From NCBI RefSeq assembly GCF_003258365.1, contig NZ_QHKM01000005.1:124001-188000 (forward strand): a DNA stretch of 64,000 bases. The letters are read 5' to 3'. The notes under the pieces were generated by a model. It searched no databases, had not been told where the DNA came from, and worked only from the letters and a program-made list of their open reading frames with translations. The DNA is from Hymenobacter edaphi. GTDB taxonomy: Bacteria > Bacteroidota > Bacteroidia > Cytophagales > Hymenobacteraceae. Below, piece by piece: positions 1 to 7,747 of the stretch; position 1 is the stretch's first letter, and each line of letters starts with the position of its first letter. The translations under genes and the position numbers were made by a program.

Positions 1-312
1 CTCGACGTCGAAGAAATCGGCGCCGCGCAGGTGCTCCCGCAGCTGGGCGTTGTCGTGGTGCAGGCTGCGCATGTCCACCGTCACGCGGGCGGCGCGCAGG
101 CGGCGGCCGTCGTAGCGCAGGGTGCTGGCGCGTAGCTGCAGGGTGCCGCTGGGGGCGTAGGTGCCGATATCGGCGTGGCCGGTCCAGGTGAGGCGGCTGG
201 CGGCAGGCTGTAGTTGATAAACGGTGCCGGCCGGGCCGGCGGCCAGCAGCAGGGTTATCAGCAGGGCGAGGCCCAGGGACGCGAGGCGGCGGGTGAGCGG
301 GGTCAGGTTCAT
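1..312 (-). CDS. YceI-like secreted protein, N-terminal part (cut by window edge)
   Basis: Only the first 104 codons lie in the window; the gene reads leftward from an ATG at 312 and runs off the edge. About 29 N-terminal residues form a signal peptide (two arginines, then a Leu/Ala/Ile core). The mature part starts VYQLQPAASRLTWTG and continues through GTYAPSGTLQL and VTVDMRSL, the pattern at the start of YceI-family lipocalin-like proteins, which bind isoprenoid or lipid-like ligands in the periplasm. It lies 37 bp downstream of the exported unknown at 350-922 on the same strand, so the two are probably co-transcribed. The family call rests on about half a domain; the ligand is unknown. Confidence 0.75.
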   Translation of the reverse strand, partial: MNLTPLTRRLASLGLALLITLLLAAGPAGTVYQLQPAASRLTWTGHADIGTYAPSGTLQLRASTLRYDGRRLRAARVTVDMRSLHHDNAQLREHLRGADFFDVE

Positions 313-349
313 GGCAAGTCGAAGCGAAATGGATGGGAACCGGCCGGGC

Positions 350-922
350 TTAGCGGCCCACTACGGCCGCGCCGTTGACGTCGGCTTCGGTTTCGATCAG
401 CCCCATGCCTTTGTAGAGCCGGCCCTGCTTGTCTTTGGCCAGGATGTACCAGAGCGCGTCGCCGCCGTAGAGGCGCCGGGCGCTGTCGGCGTAGCGGTAG
501 TTGCGGGCGAAGGTGTAGGGCTGGCCCTGCCGCAGCCGGCCGTCGGGGCAGCCAAACAGCTCGGCAAACTCGGCGGGCGTCTCGCGCATGTTGGGCTGCC
601 AGCCGGCGGCGCTGTACCAGATAAAGCTGCCGCACTCCACAATTTCCAGATCGGCCACGTCGGCGCGCACGGTGGTCTGGTGCTTCCACACGTAGCCGCC
701 GGGGCGGGCGGAGTCGGGCTCGGGGTAGTTGGGGTTGGGCGTGTGCCAGAGCGAGAGGCCGACGGGCACGCGGCGGAGCTTGTCGGGCAGGGCGCGGGTG
801 TGGTCGGTCCAGGCCGTGGGGGCAGCGGCAGCGGCCGGGGTGGCCGGGCGTTGGGCCGCGGCGGGGTGGCTGAGCGCCAGCGCTAGGGCGGGCAGCAATG
901 GGAGGAACAGTGGGCGTTTCAT
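350..922 (-). CDS. exported protein of unknown function
   Basis: A 190-residue protein from an ATG at 922. The first ~23 residues are a clear signal peptide ending near AAAQ, so the product is periplasmic or outer-membrane associated. After an Ala/Pro-rich stretch (24-36) comes a compact domain with several Trp and Tyr residues and two Cys (in VECGSFIWY and LFGCPDG) that could form a disulfide. I do not recognise the family. It precedes the YceI-like gene by 37 bp on the same strand, suggesting a two-gene secreted-protein operon. Confidence 0.7.
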   Translation of the reverse strand: MKRPLFLPLLPALALALSHPAAAQRPATPAAAAAPTAWTDHTRALPDKLRRVPVGLSLWHTPNPNYPEPDSARPGGYVWKHQTTVRADVADLEIVECGSFIWYSAAGWQPNMRETPAEFAELFGCPDGRLRQGQPYTFARNYRYADSARRLYGGDALWYILAKDKQGRLYKGMGLIETEADVNGAAVVGR

Positions 923-1035
923 GGCCGGGTTCGGTTGGGGTTGAACAACGACCCGAAGGTGGCCGTCCGCCCGCCCCGAAGCGCCCCAGCGGCGGAAATG
1001 GCACGTCCCAACGCGCGTTTTGGCACCTGATTCTG

Positions 1036-1084
1036 CCAGGAGCCAGGAGCCAGGAGCCAGGAGCCAGGAGCCAGGAGCCAGGAG
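1036..1084. repeat. tandem 7-bp repeat, seven copies of CCAGGAG
   Basis: Seven perfect head-to-tail copies of CCAGGAG fill 1036-1084, in the gap between the exported protein at 350-922 and the 3' end of the AraC regulator at 1114-2346. Unit length 7 is not a multiple of 3, and the array is outside coding sequence. It resembles a slipped-strand simple repeat; no function can be assigned. Confidence 0.9.
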
Positions 1085-1113
1085 CCTACGCCCGCCTACC
1101 GGCGCGGTTCCGC

Positions 1114-2346
1114 CTATTGCTCATTATTCTTTGATTGAAACTCGCTCGGCGCCACGCCGGTCATCTGCTTGAAGATGCGGTTGAAGGTGGTTTTGGAGTT
1201 GAAGCCGCTTTCGAAGGCAATGCCGAGCAGGGTGAGGCGCTGCGCGTCGGTGGTGCGGGCGAGACGGCGCTGCACCTCGGCCACGCGGTAGCCGTTGACC
1301 AGGTCGTTGAAGGACTTGCCGAAGCCCTGATTGAGGGTGAAGGACAGCAGCCGGGCGGGCAGGCCGGTGTGAGCAGCCAGCTCGGTGAGGGTGAGCGTGG
1401 GGTTCCGGAACAGCTGCTCGTCCTCCAGCGCCCGGCGGATGCGCTCCTGCACCTGCGCGTCGACGGCGGGCTGCGGGCGCGCGGGCCCCGGCGCGGGCGA
1501 AGCGGCGGCCGGCCCGGCAGCTTCGGCTTCTGCCACTGCCGCAGCGGCAACAACCGGAGCCGCAACGGCGGGCACGGCTTCCGACCCGGCTACCGCCGCG
1601 GCGGCCGGCACGGCTTCGGGCGTGAAGTGCATGGCGCGCATGTCGGCCTGGCGCAGCCCCACCACGCCGATGCAGAACACGACCACGCCGAGCAAATCGG
1701 TGGAGTAGTCGTAGCGGTAGTAGAGGTCGAAAAATTCGCGCAGCACCACTTCCACCAGCCACTGCGCGCTGACCACGGCCAGCAGCACCAGCAGGGTGCG
1801 CAGCCAGCGCAGGCGCAGCTGGGAGGTTTCGGAGAAGTTGTCGTCGAGGTAGCGGCGGTACTGGCGCAGCAGGTGCAAACTCAGTCCCAGGTACACCATC
1901 AATGACACCCAGGTGCCGATAAACTCCAGGCGGTAAGTGACCGGGCGGTGCACGTGCTCCCAGAACCAGAGGCGCGTAGGGTACTCGGTAAGGCGGAGGG
2001 CGGCGTAGAGGGCCGCCTGCAGCGCCACCGGCCCGAAGTGCCAGAGGTGGCGCGGGCGCAGGCGAAAGGCGTGGTTGGTAAGGCTGCGCACGTAGAAGTA
2101 GAGCAGCGGCCCGAACGCGAAGGAGTAGTAAATCGGGGCGAAGTACCAGTTGGCATTTTGGGTGTAGACGCCCGCCACGCGGAAAAAGCCGTCGAGAATC
2201 CAGAGGGCAATGGCCAGCATGAGCAGGGCCAGCAAGCGGTTGGGACGGCGGTTGTGGGGCGCCACCCACAGCAGGCCCGCCGCAAACACGGCCTGGGCCA
2301 CCACGGCCAGCAAAAGCACGACGATGACGGTAAACGGTAGCTGCAT
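1114..2346 (-). CDS. membrane-anchored AraC-family transcriptional regulator
   Basis: A 410-residue protein. The N-terminal ~240 residues contain about seven hydrophobic helices (roughly 5-28, 37-57, 68-88, 98-115, 140-162, 186-206, 215-236), a sensor layout common in Bacteroidota AraC regulators. Residues ~243-296 form an Ala/Pro-rich low-complexity linker. The C-terminal ~110 residues are an AraC double helix-turn-helix: LTLTELAAHTGLPARLLSF, then LLGIAFESGFNSKTTFNRIF ending in the TGVAPSEF motif. The layout implies that a membrane signal controls the cytoplasmic DNA-binding domain. It is divergent from the bestrophin gene at 2446, with 99 bp between the starts, so that gene is a possible target. 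The signal is unknown. Confidence 0.88.
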   Translation of the reverse strand: MQLPFTVIVVLLLAVVAQAVFAAGLLWVAPHNRRPNRLLALLMLAIALWILDGFFRVAGVYTQNANWYFAPIYYSFAFGPLLYFYVRSLTNHAFRLRPRHLWHFGPVALQAALYAALRLTEYPTRLWFWEHVHRPVTYRLEFIGTWVSLMVYLGLSLHLLRQYRRYLDDNFSETSQLRLRWLRTLLVLLAVVSAQWLVEVVLREFFDLYYRYDYSTDLLGVVVFCIGVVGLRQADMRAMHFTPEAVPAAAAVAGSEAVPAVAAPVVAAAAVAEAEAAGPAAASPAPGPARPQPAVDAQVQERIRRALEDEQLFRNPTLTLTELAAHTGLPARLLSFTLNQGFGKSFNDLVNGYRVAEVQRRLARTTDAQRLTLLGIAFESGFNSKTTFNRIFKQMTGVAPSEFQSKNNEQ

Positions 2347-2445
2347 AGCTTCTCGGGGGCGGAGGCCTTGGCAAGGTAGCAGCCGCCGCTTCGTTTTGGC
2401 CGCTCAACTGTTTATTTGCCGCCTGCACCTCCTCGCTCCTTCGCC

Positions 2446-3453
2446 ATGCACGCCGGCCGCCGCTTTCACCTCCGCGAAATCCTCTACTGGACCCGCCGCG
2501 ACCTGTTTCGCTGCCTGCTCTGGGCCACGCCGCCCACGGCGCTGTACCATTTGTGCGGCTTCACTTTCCTATCGTTGAGCTGGGTGCCGGTGGCGCTGCT
2601 GGGTACGGCCGTGTCGTTTCTGGTGGGCTTCAAGAACAACTCCAGCTACGCCCGGCTCTGGGAGGCCCGGCAGATCTACGGCGGTATCGTCAACAACAGC
2701 CGGGCCTTCGCCGTGATGGTGCGCGACTTTCTGCGGCCCACGGCCCCGGCGGCGGTGCCCGGGCTGTTCGGCCGCCACTTCGCCTGGCTGACGGCCCTGC
2801 GCTACCAGCTGCGCGAGCCGCGGGCCTGGGAAAACATGAACCAGCCCGCCAACCGCGAGTACGCCCAGCTTTACCGCGTGCCCGAGCACGACGCGCCCCT
2901 GGAGCCGGAGCTGGCCCGCTACCTGCCGGCCGCCGAGCAGACCTACGTGCTCGGCAAGAAAAACCGCGCCACCCAGCTCATGGCTCTGCAGTCGAAGCAG
3001 CTGAACGAGCTGCACGCCGCCGGGGCGCTGACGGAGTTTCAGCTGCTGCAGCTCCAGACGGCCGTCACGCGCTTCTACGACCTGCAGGGCCAGGCCGAGC
3101 GCATCAAGAACTTCCCCTACCCGCGCAATTTCTCCTCCATCACCACCATTCTGCTCTACGTGTTCGTGCTGCTGGTGCCCTTCGGCCTGCTGCGCGAGTT
3201 CGACCGGCTGGGCGACGGCACCTTCATGGCCGGCTACTCGGTGTGGGTCAACATTCCCTTCGCCACCCTGCTGATGTGGGTGTTCCTGACCATCGACCGC
3301 GTGGGCGACAGCAGCGTAAACCCCTTCGAGGGCAGCTCCAACGACGTGCCCATCAGCAGCATCTCGCGCACCATCGAAATCGACCTGCGCGACATGCTCG
3401 ACGAAACCGAGCTGCCCGCGCCCCTCTCGCCCGTCCACGACATTCTGATGTAG
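2446..3453 (+). CDS. bestrophin-family anion channel
   Basis: A 335-residue membrane protein starting at ATG 2446 (an in-frame TTG ten codons upstream is less likely). Bacterial bestrophins are pentameric inner-membrane channels, mostly for chloride. Supporting features are the N-terminal TRRDLFRCLLWATPPTALYH, the paired helices with VSFLVGFKNNSSYARLWEAR (the family's FRNNxxYdRwWEaR-type motif) and a C-terminal pair of helices followed by DPFEG-like sequence (VNPFEGSSNDVP) and a basic/acidic tail. Length is near the family norm of ~300. It is divergent from the AraC membrane regulator. Ion selectivity cannot be told from sequence. Confidence 0.88.
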   Translation: MHAGRRFHLREILYWTRRDLFRCLLWATPPTALYHLCGFTFLSLSWVPVALLGTAVSFLVGFKNNSSYARLWEARQIYGGIVNNSRAFAVMVRDFLRPTAPAAVPGLFGRHFAWLTALRYQLREPRAWENMNQPANREYAQLYRVPEHDAPLEPELARYLPAAEQTYVLGKKNRATQLMALQSKQLNELHAAGALTEFQLLQLQTAVTRFYDLQGQAERIKNFPYPRNFSSITTILLYVFVLLVPFGLLREFDRLGDGTFMAGYSVWVNIPFATLLMWVFLTIDRVGDSSVNPFEGSSNDVPISSISRTIEIDLRDMLDETELPAPLSPVHDILM

Positions 3454-3652
3454 CGCCGGCTGCTGTGATGCCGCCCCGACGCTGAACGACCCCAACAGAC
3501 CGTCATTCGGCGCGCGGCGAAGATTCTCGCGTGCTGACGCCCACACGTAACTTCTTGTTCACCGAGCCGATTACTATCGAGCGAGATGTCTCGGGTCCCT
3601 GCCTTGATGCGCGACATGCTCGGCAGGACGTTCTAAATTATTCCGCTAGTGC

Positions 3653-4672
3653 CTACTCCGTCGCGTCGCGGTAGCGGAACTGGTTGGTGAGGCCGGTGAA
3701 GGGCTGCCCGTCGGCCTCGGCGTAGGGGTACACGAAGTAGTTCAGCGGCTCGGCCTGCTGCCGGGGCGTCAGCGTCAGGTCGCGGCCGCGGGTCAGCTCC
3801 ACGCGGTTTTCGTCGTGGTGGCCGAAGAAGTACTCGCGCTTGTCGGGGTTCTTGGCAGCCTCGGAGGCGTCGATGGGCACCCAGCCGGTTTGCCGGGTGT
3901 AGAACTCGGCCCAGCAGTGGTAGCCCTTCACCTCGCCCGCGCCGCGCTCGGCCGGCAGCGGAAAGCCGATGCTGAAGCGAGCCGGAATGCCCAGCGCCCG
4001 GCAGTAGCCGATGAAGAGGGCGTGGAAGTCGGTGCAGTTGCCGCGGCGCGCGTCGCAGGCGTAGTAGATGTCGCCGCGACCCCAGCCCTGCCCGCTCTTG
4101 TCGTACTTCACGGTGCTGACCACGTGGTTGTAGATGGCGCGGGCCTTGTCGAGGTCGGTGCGGGCGCCGGCCTGGGCCGTCACGCGCAGGGCCCAGATGC
4201 GGATGGAGTCGTCGAGGGGCACGAGACGGTCGGGGGCCAGCCAGCGGCCAAGGTGAGGGTCGGCGGCGGCGGCACGGCGGCCGGCTACGTGGGGCAGCAG
4301 CGGGTTGATGTGCTCCCGGCGCGTAACCTGGCAGTGCAGGGCCACGGCGAAGGGCTGGGCGGGCGCCGGGCTCACGCGCAGGTGCAGCATCCGGTTGCCG
4401 TACTGGCCGGTGTGCAGCTCGTAGGGGTAGGGCGCCTCGATGTTGAGCTTGCCCACGTCCTGGGAGGCGTCGTCGTGGGGCACGGGCAGCCAGAGGTCCA
4501 GCGCCTTGGTGCCGGCCGGCGCGGCGGCCACGGTGGTCTGGTAATCGAAGGCAAACGTGCGTACGCGCGGCACAATGGGCGCGGCGGGTTGGGCGGCAGG
4601 GAGCATCAGCAGGGCGACGCCGGCGGCCAGCAGCCCGGCGCAGCGCGGCGTAAAACGAACGGGCAAGAACAT
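3653..4672 (-). CDS. secreted transglutaminase-like protein
   Basis: A 339-residue protein with an N-terminal signal peptide (residues ~1-28). The transglutaminase-core superfamily triad is visible: Cys213 in RGNCTDFHALFIGY, His252 in GYHCWAEFY and Asp268 in TGWVPIDAS, each in the expected local motif. In bacteria such domains usually act as cysteine peptidases or amidases rather than as true cross-linkers; the substrate here is unknown. The remaining N-terminal ~150 residues look like a beta-rich domain. The gene is divergent from the cupin-AraC regulator at 4792, with 119 bp between starts, a usual arrangement for a regulator and its target. Confidence 0.87.
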   Translation of the reverse strand: MFLPVRFTPRCAGLLAAGVALLMLPAAQPAAPIVPRVRTFAFDYQTTVAAAPAGTKALDLWLPVPHDDASQDVGKLNIEAPYPYELHTGQYGNRMLHLRVSPAPAQPFAVALHCQVTRREHINPLLPHVAGRRAAAADPHLGRWLAPDRLVPLDDSIRIWALRVTAQAGARTDLDKARAIYNHVVSTVKYDKSGQGWGRGDIYYACDARRGNCTDFHALFIGYCRALGIPARFSIGFPLPAERGAGEVKGYHCWAEFYTRQTGWVPIDASEAAKNPDKREYFFGHHDENRVELTRGRDLTLTPRQQAEPLNYFVYPYAEADGQPFTGLTNQFRYRDATE

Positions 4673-4791
4673 AAGACCTGGAAACGGCCAGCAGCCCGCC
4701 GGGTTCGGCCACGACGACAGCTGCTGCCCGGCAAAGGTACAACCCCGGGTTCCGCGGGCTGCGGGCTTTTCCCCTATTTTGCCGCCTGCCG

Positions 4792-5655
4792 ATGAAACCC
4801 ACCGCCCCGCCCGTTCTGGCCCTCAAGTCGTTTCCGCCCTCGGCCGGGCCCCGCCCCTACTACGTGGCCGGCCTGGCCGAGCACCTGGCGCGCTTTCCGC
4901 ACGTGCGCGAACCGCACGCCCACGACTTCTACCTGCTGATTTACGTGACCGAGGGCGCGGGCTTGCACACCATCGACCAGGTGACCTACGAGCTGCGGCC
5001 GGGCAGCCTGTTTTTTCTGGCGCCGGGGCAGGTGCACCACTGGCAGCTGCCGCCCGAAGTGCAGGGCTATGTGGTGTTTTTCAGCGCCGAGTTCTACCTG
5101 TTTCGCTACCCCGGCCCGCGCCTCTACGAGTACCCCTTCTTCGACGGGATACGCCCGCCGGTGCTCTACCTGCCGCCCGCCGAAACCGGGCTCTTGGGGC
5201 TGCTGCAGCGCCTGCACGCCGAAACCCGCGCCGAGCAGCCCCAGCAGGTCGAAGTGGTGCGGGCCTACCTGCTGCTGCTGCTGGAGCTGGCCGCCCGCCA
5301 CGTGGCGGCCCCGGCCACCGGCGCGGCGGCCCTGGCCCAGCAGCAGATCCGGCAGTTCGGGGTTCTGCTCAACCAGCACTACCGTCAGCAGCGCACCGTG
5401 CAGCAGTACGCCGAGCACCTGCACCTGACGGCGGGGCACCTGAACGCCGTGTGCCGCCGGGTGCTCAACAAAACGGCCAGCGCCCTGATCCACGAGCGGG
5501 TGGTGGTGGAGGCCCAGCGCCTGCTGGCCCACTCGGCCCTGTCGGTGGCGCAGGTGGCCGACGAGCTGGGCTTCGACGACCCGAGCTACTTCGGGCGCTA
5601 CTTCCGCAAGTACGCCGGCCGCACGCCCGAGGCCTACCGCCAGCAGCACCGGTGA
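4792..5655 (+). CDS. AraC-family regulator with cupin sensor domain
   Basis: A 287-residue cytoplasmic regulator. Residues ~35-110 form an AraC-type cupin ligand-binding domain (HAHDFYLLIYVTEGAGLHTI, then LRPGSLFFLAPGQVHHW). Residues ~190-286 are the double helix-turn-helix, with QYAEHLHLTAGHLNAVCRR in the first and VAQVADELGFDDPSYFGRYF in the second, finishing in the usual GRTPEAYR. It is transcribed away from the transglutaminase-like gene and may control it. The natural ligand cannot be inferred. Confidence 0.88.
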   Translation: MKPTAPPVLALKSFPPSAGPRPYYVAGLAEHLARFPHVREPHAHDFYLLIYVTEGAGLHTIDQVTYELRPGSLFFLAPGQVHHWQLPPEVQGYVVFFSAEFYLFRYPGPRLYEYPFFDGIRPPVLYLPPAETGLLGLLQRLHAETRAEQPQQVEVVRAYLLLLLELAARHVAAPATGAAALAQQQIRQFGVLLNQHYRQQRTVQQYAEHLHLTAGHLNAVCRRVLNKTASALIHERVVVEAQRLLAHSALSVAQVADELGFDDPSYFGRYFRKYAGRTPEAYRQQHR

Positions 5656-5788
5656 TTTGTACCAGACCAGCCCGCGGATAGTCCACGCGCCCCGCGTACC
5701 GGGGCGGTAATTTTGTCGTATCAACATTACGGCTCCGGCCCGCCGGCCACTTTCGGGCCTTTCCTCTTCCTATTCGCCCATCTTCGTC

Positions 5789-6208
5789 ATGGCTGCTCCC
5801 GATTCTTCCAAGCTGGCCCTACTGCAGCTCAAGTGCCCCCGCTGCCACGAGGGCCCGCTGTTCACGCACTCGGCCTGGCACCTCACCAAGTTTTCCGACA
5901 TGCCCGACCACTGCCCCGTGTGCGGGCAGAGCTACGAGCCCGAGCCGGGCTTCTACTACGGGGCCATGTACATCAGCTTCGGCTTCGCGGTGGCCACCTT
6001 CGCCGTGTGCGGGGTGCTGCTCTATTACCTGGCCGGCGACCCGGCGCTGTGGGTGTACGTGACCACCGTAGCCGCCGTCACGCTGCTGACCGCGCCGCTG
6101 GTGTACCGCTACTCCCGGGCCCTGATGCTCTACCTTTTCGGGGGCGTGCATTACGACCCGCGCTGGCAGCACGGGCGGGCAGCCACGCCGCTTTCCGCCC
6201 GGGGCTGA
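5789..6208 (+). CDS. DUF983 membrane protein with zinc-ribbon cysteines
   Basis: A 139-residue protein. The N-terminal part has two Cys pairs, CPRC (near 18-21) and CPVC (near 45-48), arranged like a zinc ribbon, followed by EPEPGFYYGAMYISF, which is typical of DUF983. Two hydrophobic helices follow (about 64-85 and 92-113). DUF983 proteins are small membrane proteins of unknown function, common in Bacteroidota and alphaproteobacteria. A promoter-like TAATTTTG box sits at 5708-5715, about 75 bp upstream of the start; no convincing -33 box was found. Confidence 0.87.
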   Translation: MAAPDSSKLALLQLKCPRCHEGPLFTHSAWHLTKFSDMPDHCPVCGQSYEPEPGFYYGAMYISFGFAVATFAVCGVLLYYLAGDPALWVYVTTVAAVTLLTAPLVYRYSRALMLYLFGGVHYDPRWQHGRAATPLSARG

Positions 6209-6256
6209 ACCCCGCGCCGCCGAACCCCTGCGGCCGAGCTTCGTTTAAGGCTAATC

Positions 6257-6285
6257 AACCGCCCTCCGGTTTTCCAGGGGCGGTT
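6257..6285 (+). promoter_or_regulatory. stem-loop upstream of small secreted gene
   Basis: Inverted repeat AACCGCCC (6257-6264) and GGGCGGTT (6278-6285) around a 13-nt loop, 33 bp before the ATG at 6319. No U-run follows, so it is a weak terminator candidate for the DUF983 gene or a leader hairpin for the next gene. Neither role is proven. Confidence 0.35.
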
Positions 6286-6318
6286 ATGGTTTCACTTCAT
6301 TTTGAACCGAACCTAGCC

Positions 6319-6636
6319 ATGAAAAAGATTCTCGTCATTGCAGCCCTGCTGGCCGCCGGCACCGCCGCCAACGCCCAGACGCGTACCACCACGACCACGC
6401 AGCAAACGACCACCACGCCCGCCCCGGCGCCGGCCCCGGTAATCGTGCAGCCCGCGCCGGCGCCCACGACCACCGAAACCACCACCACGACCGTGGAATC
6501 GACCACGACGGGCGGCGGCACCGGCATTCAGACGCAGGCCGGCACCGGCGTCACGCAGGGCACCGTGACGCCCCGCACCGACGACGCGAAGGTGAAGGAC
6601 AAGCGTCGCAAGTCGAAAGCCAAAATCGACAACTAG
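6319..6636 (+). CDS. small secreted Thr/Pro-rich protein with basic tail
   Basis: A 105-residue product from ATG 6319 (MKKILVIAALLAAG). The first ~21 residues are a signal peptide ending in NAQ. The mature part is low complexity: runs of Thr, a Pro/Ala segment (PAPAPAPVIVQPAPAP), Gly/Thr repeats and a highly charged C-terminus (VKDKRRKSKAKIDN). It is probably disordered in the periplasm. Short Thr-rich exported proteins of this kind are common in Hymenobacter-like genomes, but no function is known. An inverted-repeat terminator follows at 6661. Confidence 0.7.
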   Translation: MKKILVIAALLAAGTAANAQTRTTTTTQQTTTTPAPAPAPVIVQPAPAPTTTETTTTTVESTTTGGGTGIQTQAGTGVTQGTVTPRTDDAKVKDKRRKSKAKIDN

Positions 6637-6660
6637 GTTCCGCCTACCGGCTGACACGCC

Positions 6661-6700
6661 AACGGCCCGGCTCCCCAACTGCGGTGGGCCGGGCCGTTTT
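6661..6700. terminator. intrinsic terminator, probably bidirectional
   Basis: AACGGCCCGGC (6661-6671) pairs perfectly with GCCGGGCCGTT (6688-6698), followed by T residues. It lies between convergent genes ending at 6636 (+) and 6767 (-). Confidence 0.8.
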
Positions 6701-6766
6701 GCTGGGCGGCAGGCCGGGCGGTGGCAGCGCCCGGCCTGCCGCCGCAGATTCGCCCCCGGGCAGGGC

Positions 6767-7519
6767 CTACAGCAGCCGGTACACCACGCCCAGGCGCCAC
6801 ACCTGCCCGTAGGCTTCATTGGTGCCGCCCACCCAGCCCTCGCGGTAGTTGCGCAGGCCGTGGGCGTAGCTGGTGGCCAGCCCCACGCGGCGGTAGTAGG
6901 CCGTCAGGTTCAGGCGGAGGCGGGTGTCGAGGCGGGGCTGGCGGCGCTCCAGGTCGGTGGTGAAGCGCTGCCCGTTGCCGGCCGTGGCAAAGCCCTTTTC
7001 CTGGCAGTGCAGCAGCCAACCCAGGTCGAGGCCGCCGGTGGCGTCCAGGCTCACGGCGCCCAGCCCGAAGCGGCGCCCCGCGTACGGGTGCACGTCGATG
7101 AAATCGAGGACGAGGTTGGTGTGGCCGTGGGCTTCTTCCAGCACGTCGCCGCTGCCGGGCCACACCAGTACGTTCTCGACGCGGCTGCGCAGCTGCTCGT
7201 AGCCGGCCTGCAGGCCGAAGAGCACCTTGCCCCGCGTGACGCGCTGCTGCTGCAGGGCCGCGCCGTAGCCCACGCCGGGCAGGGCGCCGTAGGGGTTGTT
7301 GGTGTAGCCGGTCGTGCCGGTGCGGTACAGGTTGATGGAGGATTGGCGCTCGGCCGAGGGGCCGCGGAAGTTGAAGCCCGTCGAGGTCAGCAGCGCGGCG
7401 CTTTCCCAGCTCTGGGCCTGGGCGCCGGTGCCCAGGCCCAGCGCGGCGGCCAGCAGCAGGAAAGCGGTGCGGCGCCGGTGCGGCGCGGCAGGAGTTGATT
7501 TGGCGTAAGGATGCAGCAT
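6767..7519 (-). CDS. outer-membrane beta-barrel-like exported protein, unknown function
   Basis: A 250-residue protein from the ATG at 7519; an upstream in-frame start at 7570 would add 17 residues ahead of the signal peptide and is unlikely. A signal peptide ends near AQAQ (residue ~36). The mature part has alternating hydrophobic/aromatic stretches, repeated glycines (VGYGAALQQQRVTRGKVLFG, LRLNLTAYYRRVGLATSY) and ends in WRLGVVYRLL, a beta-strand terminus with the final hydrophobic residue seen in outer-membrane barrels. A PorT-like or general OMP-beta-barrel family is likely. It is divergent from the serine-biosynthesis fusion gene at 7748. Confidence 0.65.
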   Translation of the reverse strand: MLHPYAKSTPAAPHRRRTAFLLLAAALGLGTGAQAQSWESAALLTSTGFNFRGPSAERQSSINLYRTGTTGYTNNPYGALPGVGYGAALQQQRVTRGKVLFGLQAGYEQLRSRVENVLVWPGSGDVLEEAHGHTNLVLDFIDVHPYAGRRFGLGAVSLDATGGLDLGWLLHCQEKGFATAGNGQRFTTDLERRQPRLDTRLRLNLTAYYRRVGLATSYAHGLRNYREGWVGGTNEAYGQVWRLGVVYRLL

Positions 7520-7747
7520 GAAAATGGCTGAAAAGATGAAATGCAGTACCGACGCGCCGGGCCGAAGCACCGCTGGCGGCCAGGGCGCCCCAACCCGAAA
7601 ATCGGGGCGGCCAGCCGATGCCCGCGCCTGCCCGGGGAGGAGCCCGGTAGGCGGGCGAGCGTTGCAAGGCCGGGGAAGTTTTGCCGGAATTTTCCGGTTG
7701 GCGCCGCCGGCGGCGGGCCGCGGCGCATTCTGCCCGATATTGCGGCC

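Noticed and set aside
3454-3652. Possible REP-like words between bestrophin and transglutaminase genes
   Set aside because: GCGCGACATGCTCGGCAGG and GAGCGAGATGTCTCGGG faintly resemble the palindromic core but lack paired arms.
5713-6318. Upstream extension joining DUF983 region to the small Thr-rich protein
   Set aside because: The extension lies in a shifted frame over the DUF983 gene; the small protein has its own ATG and signal peptide at 6319.
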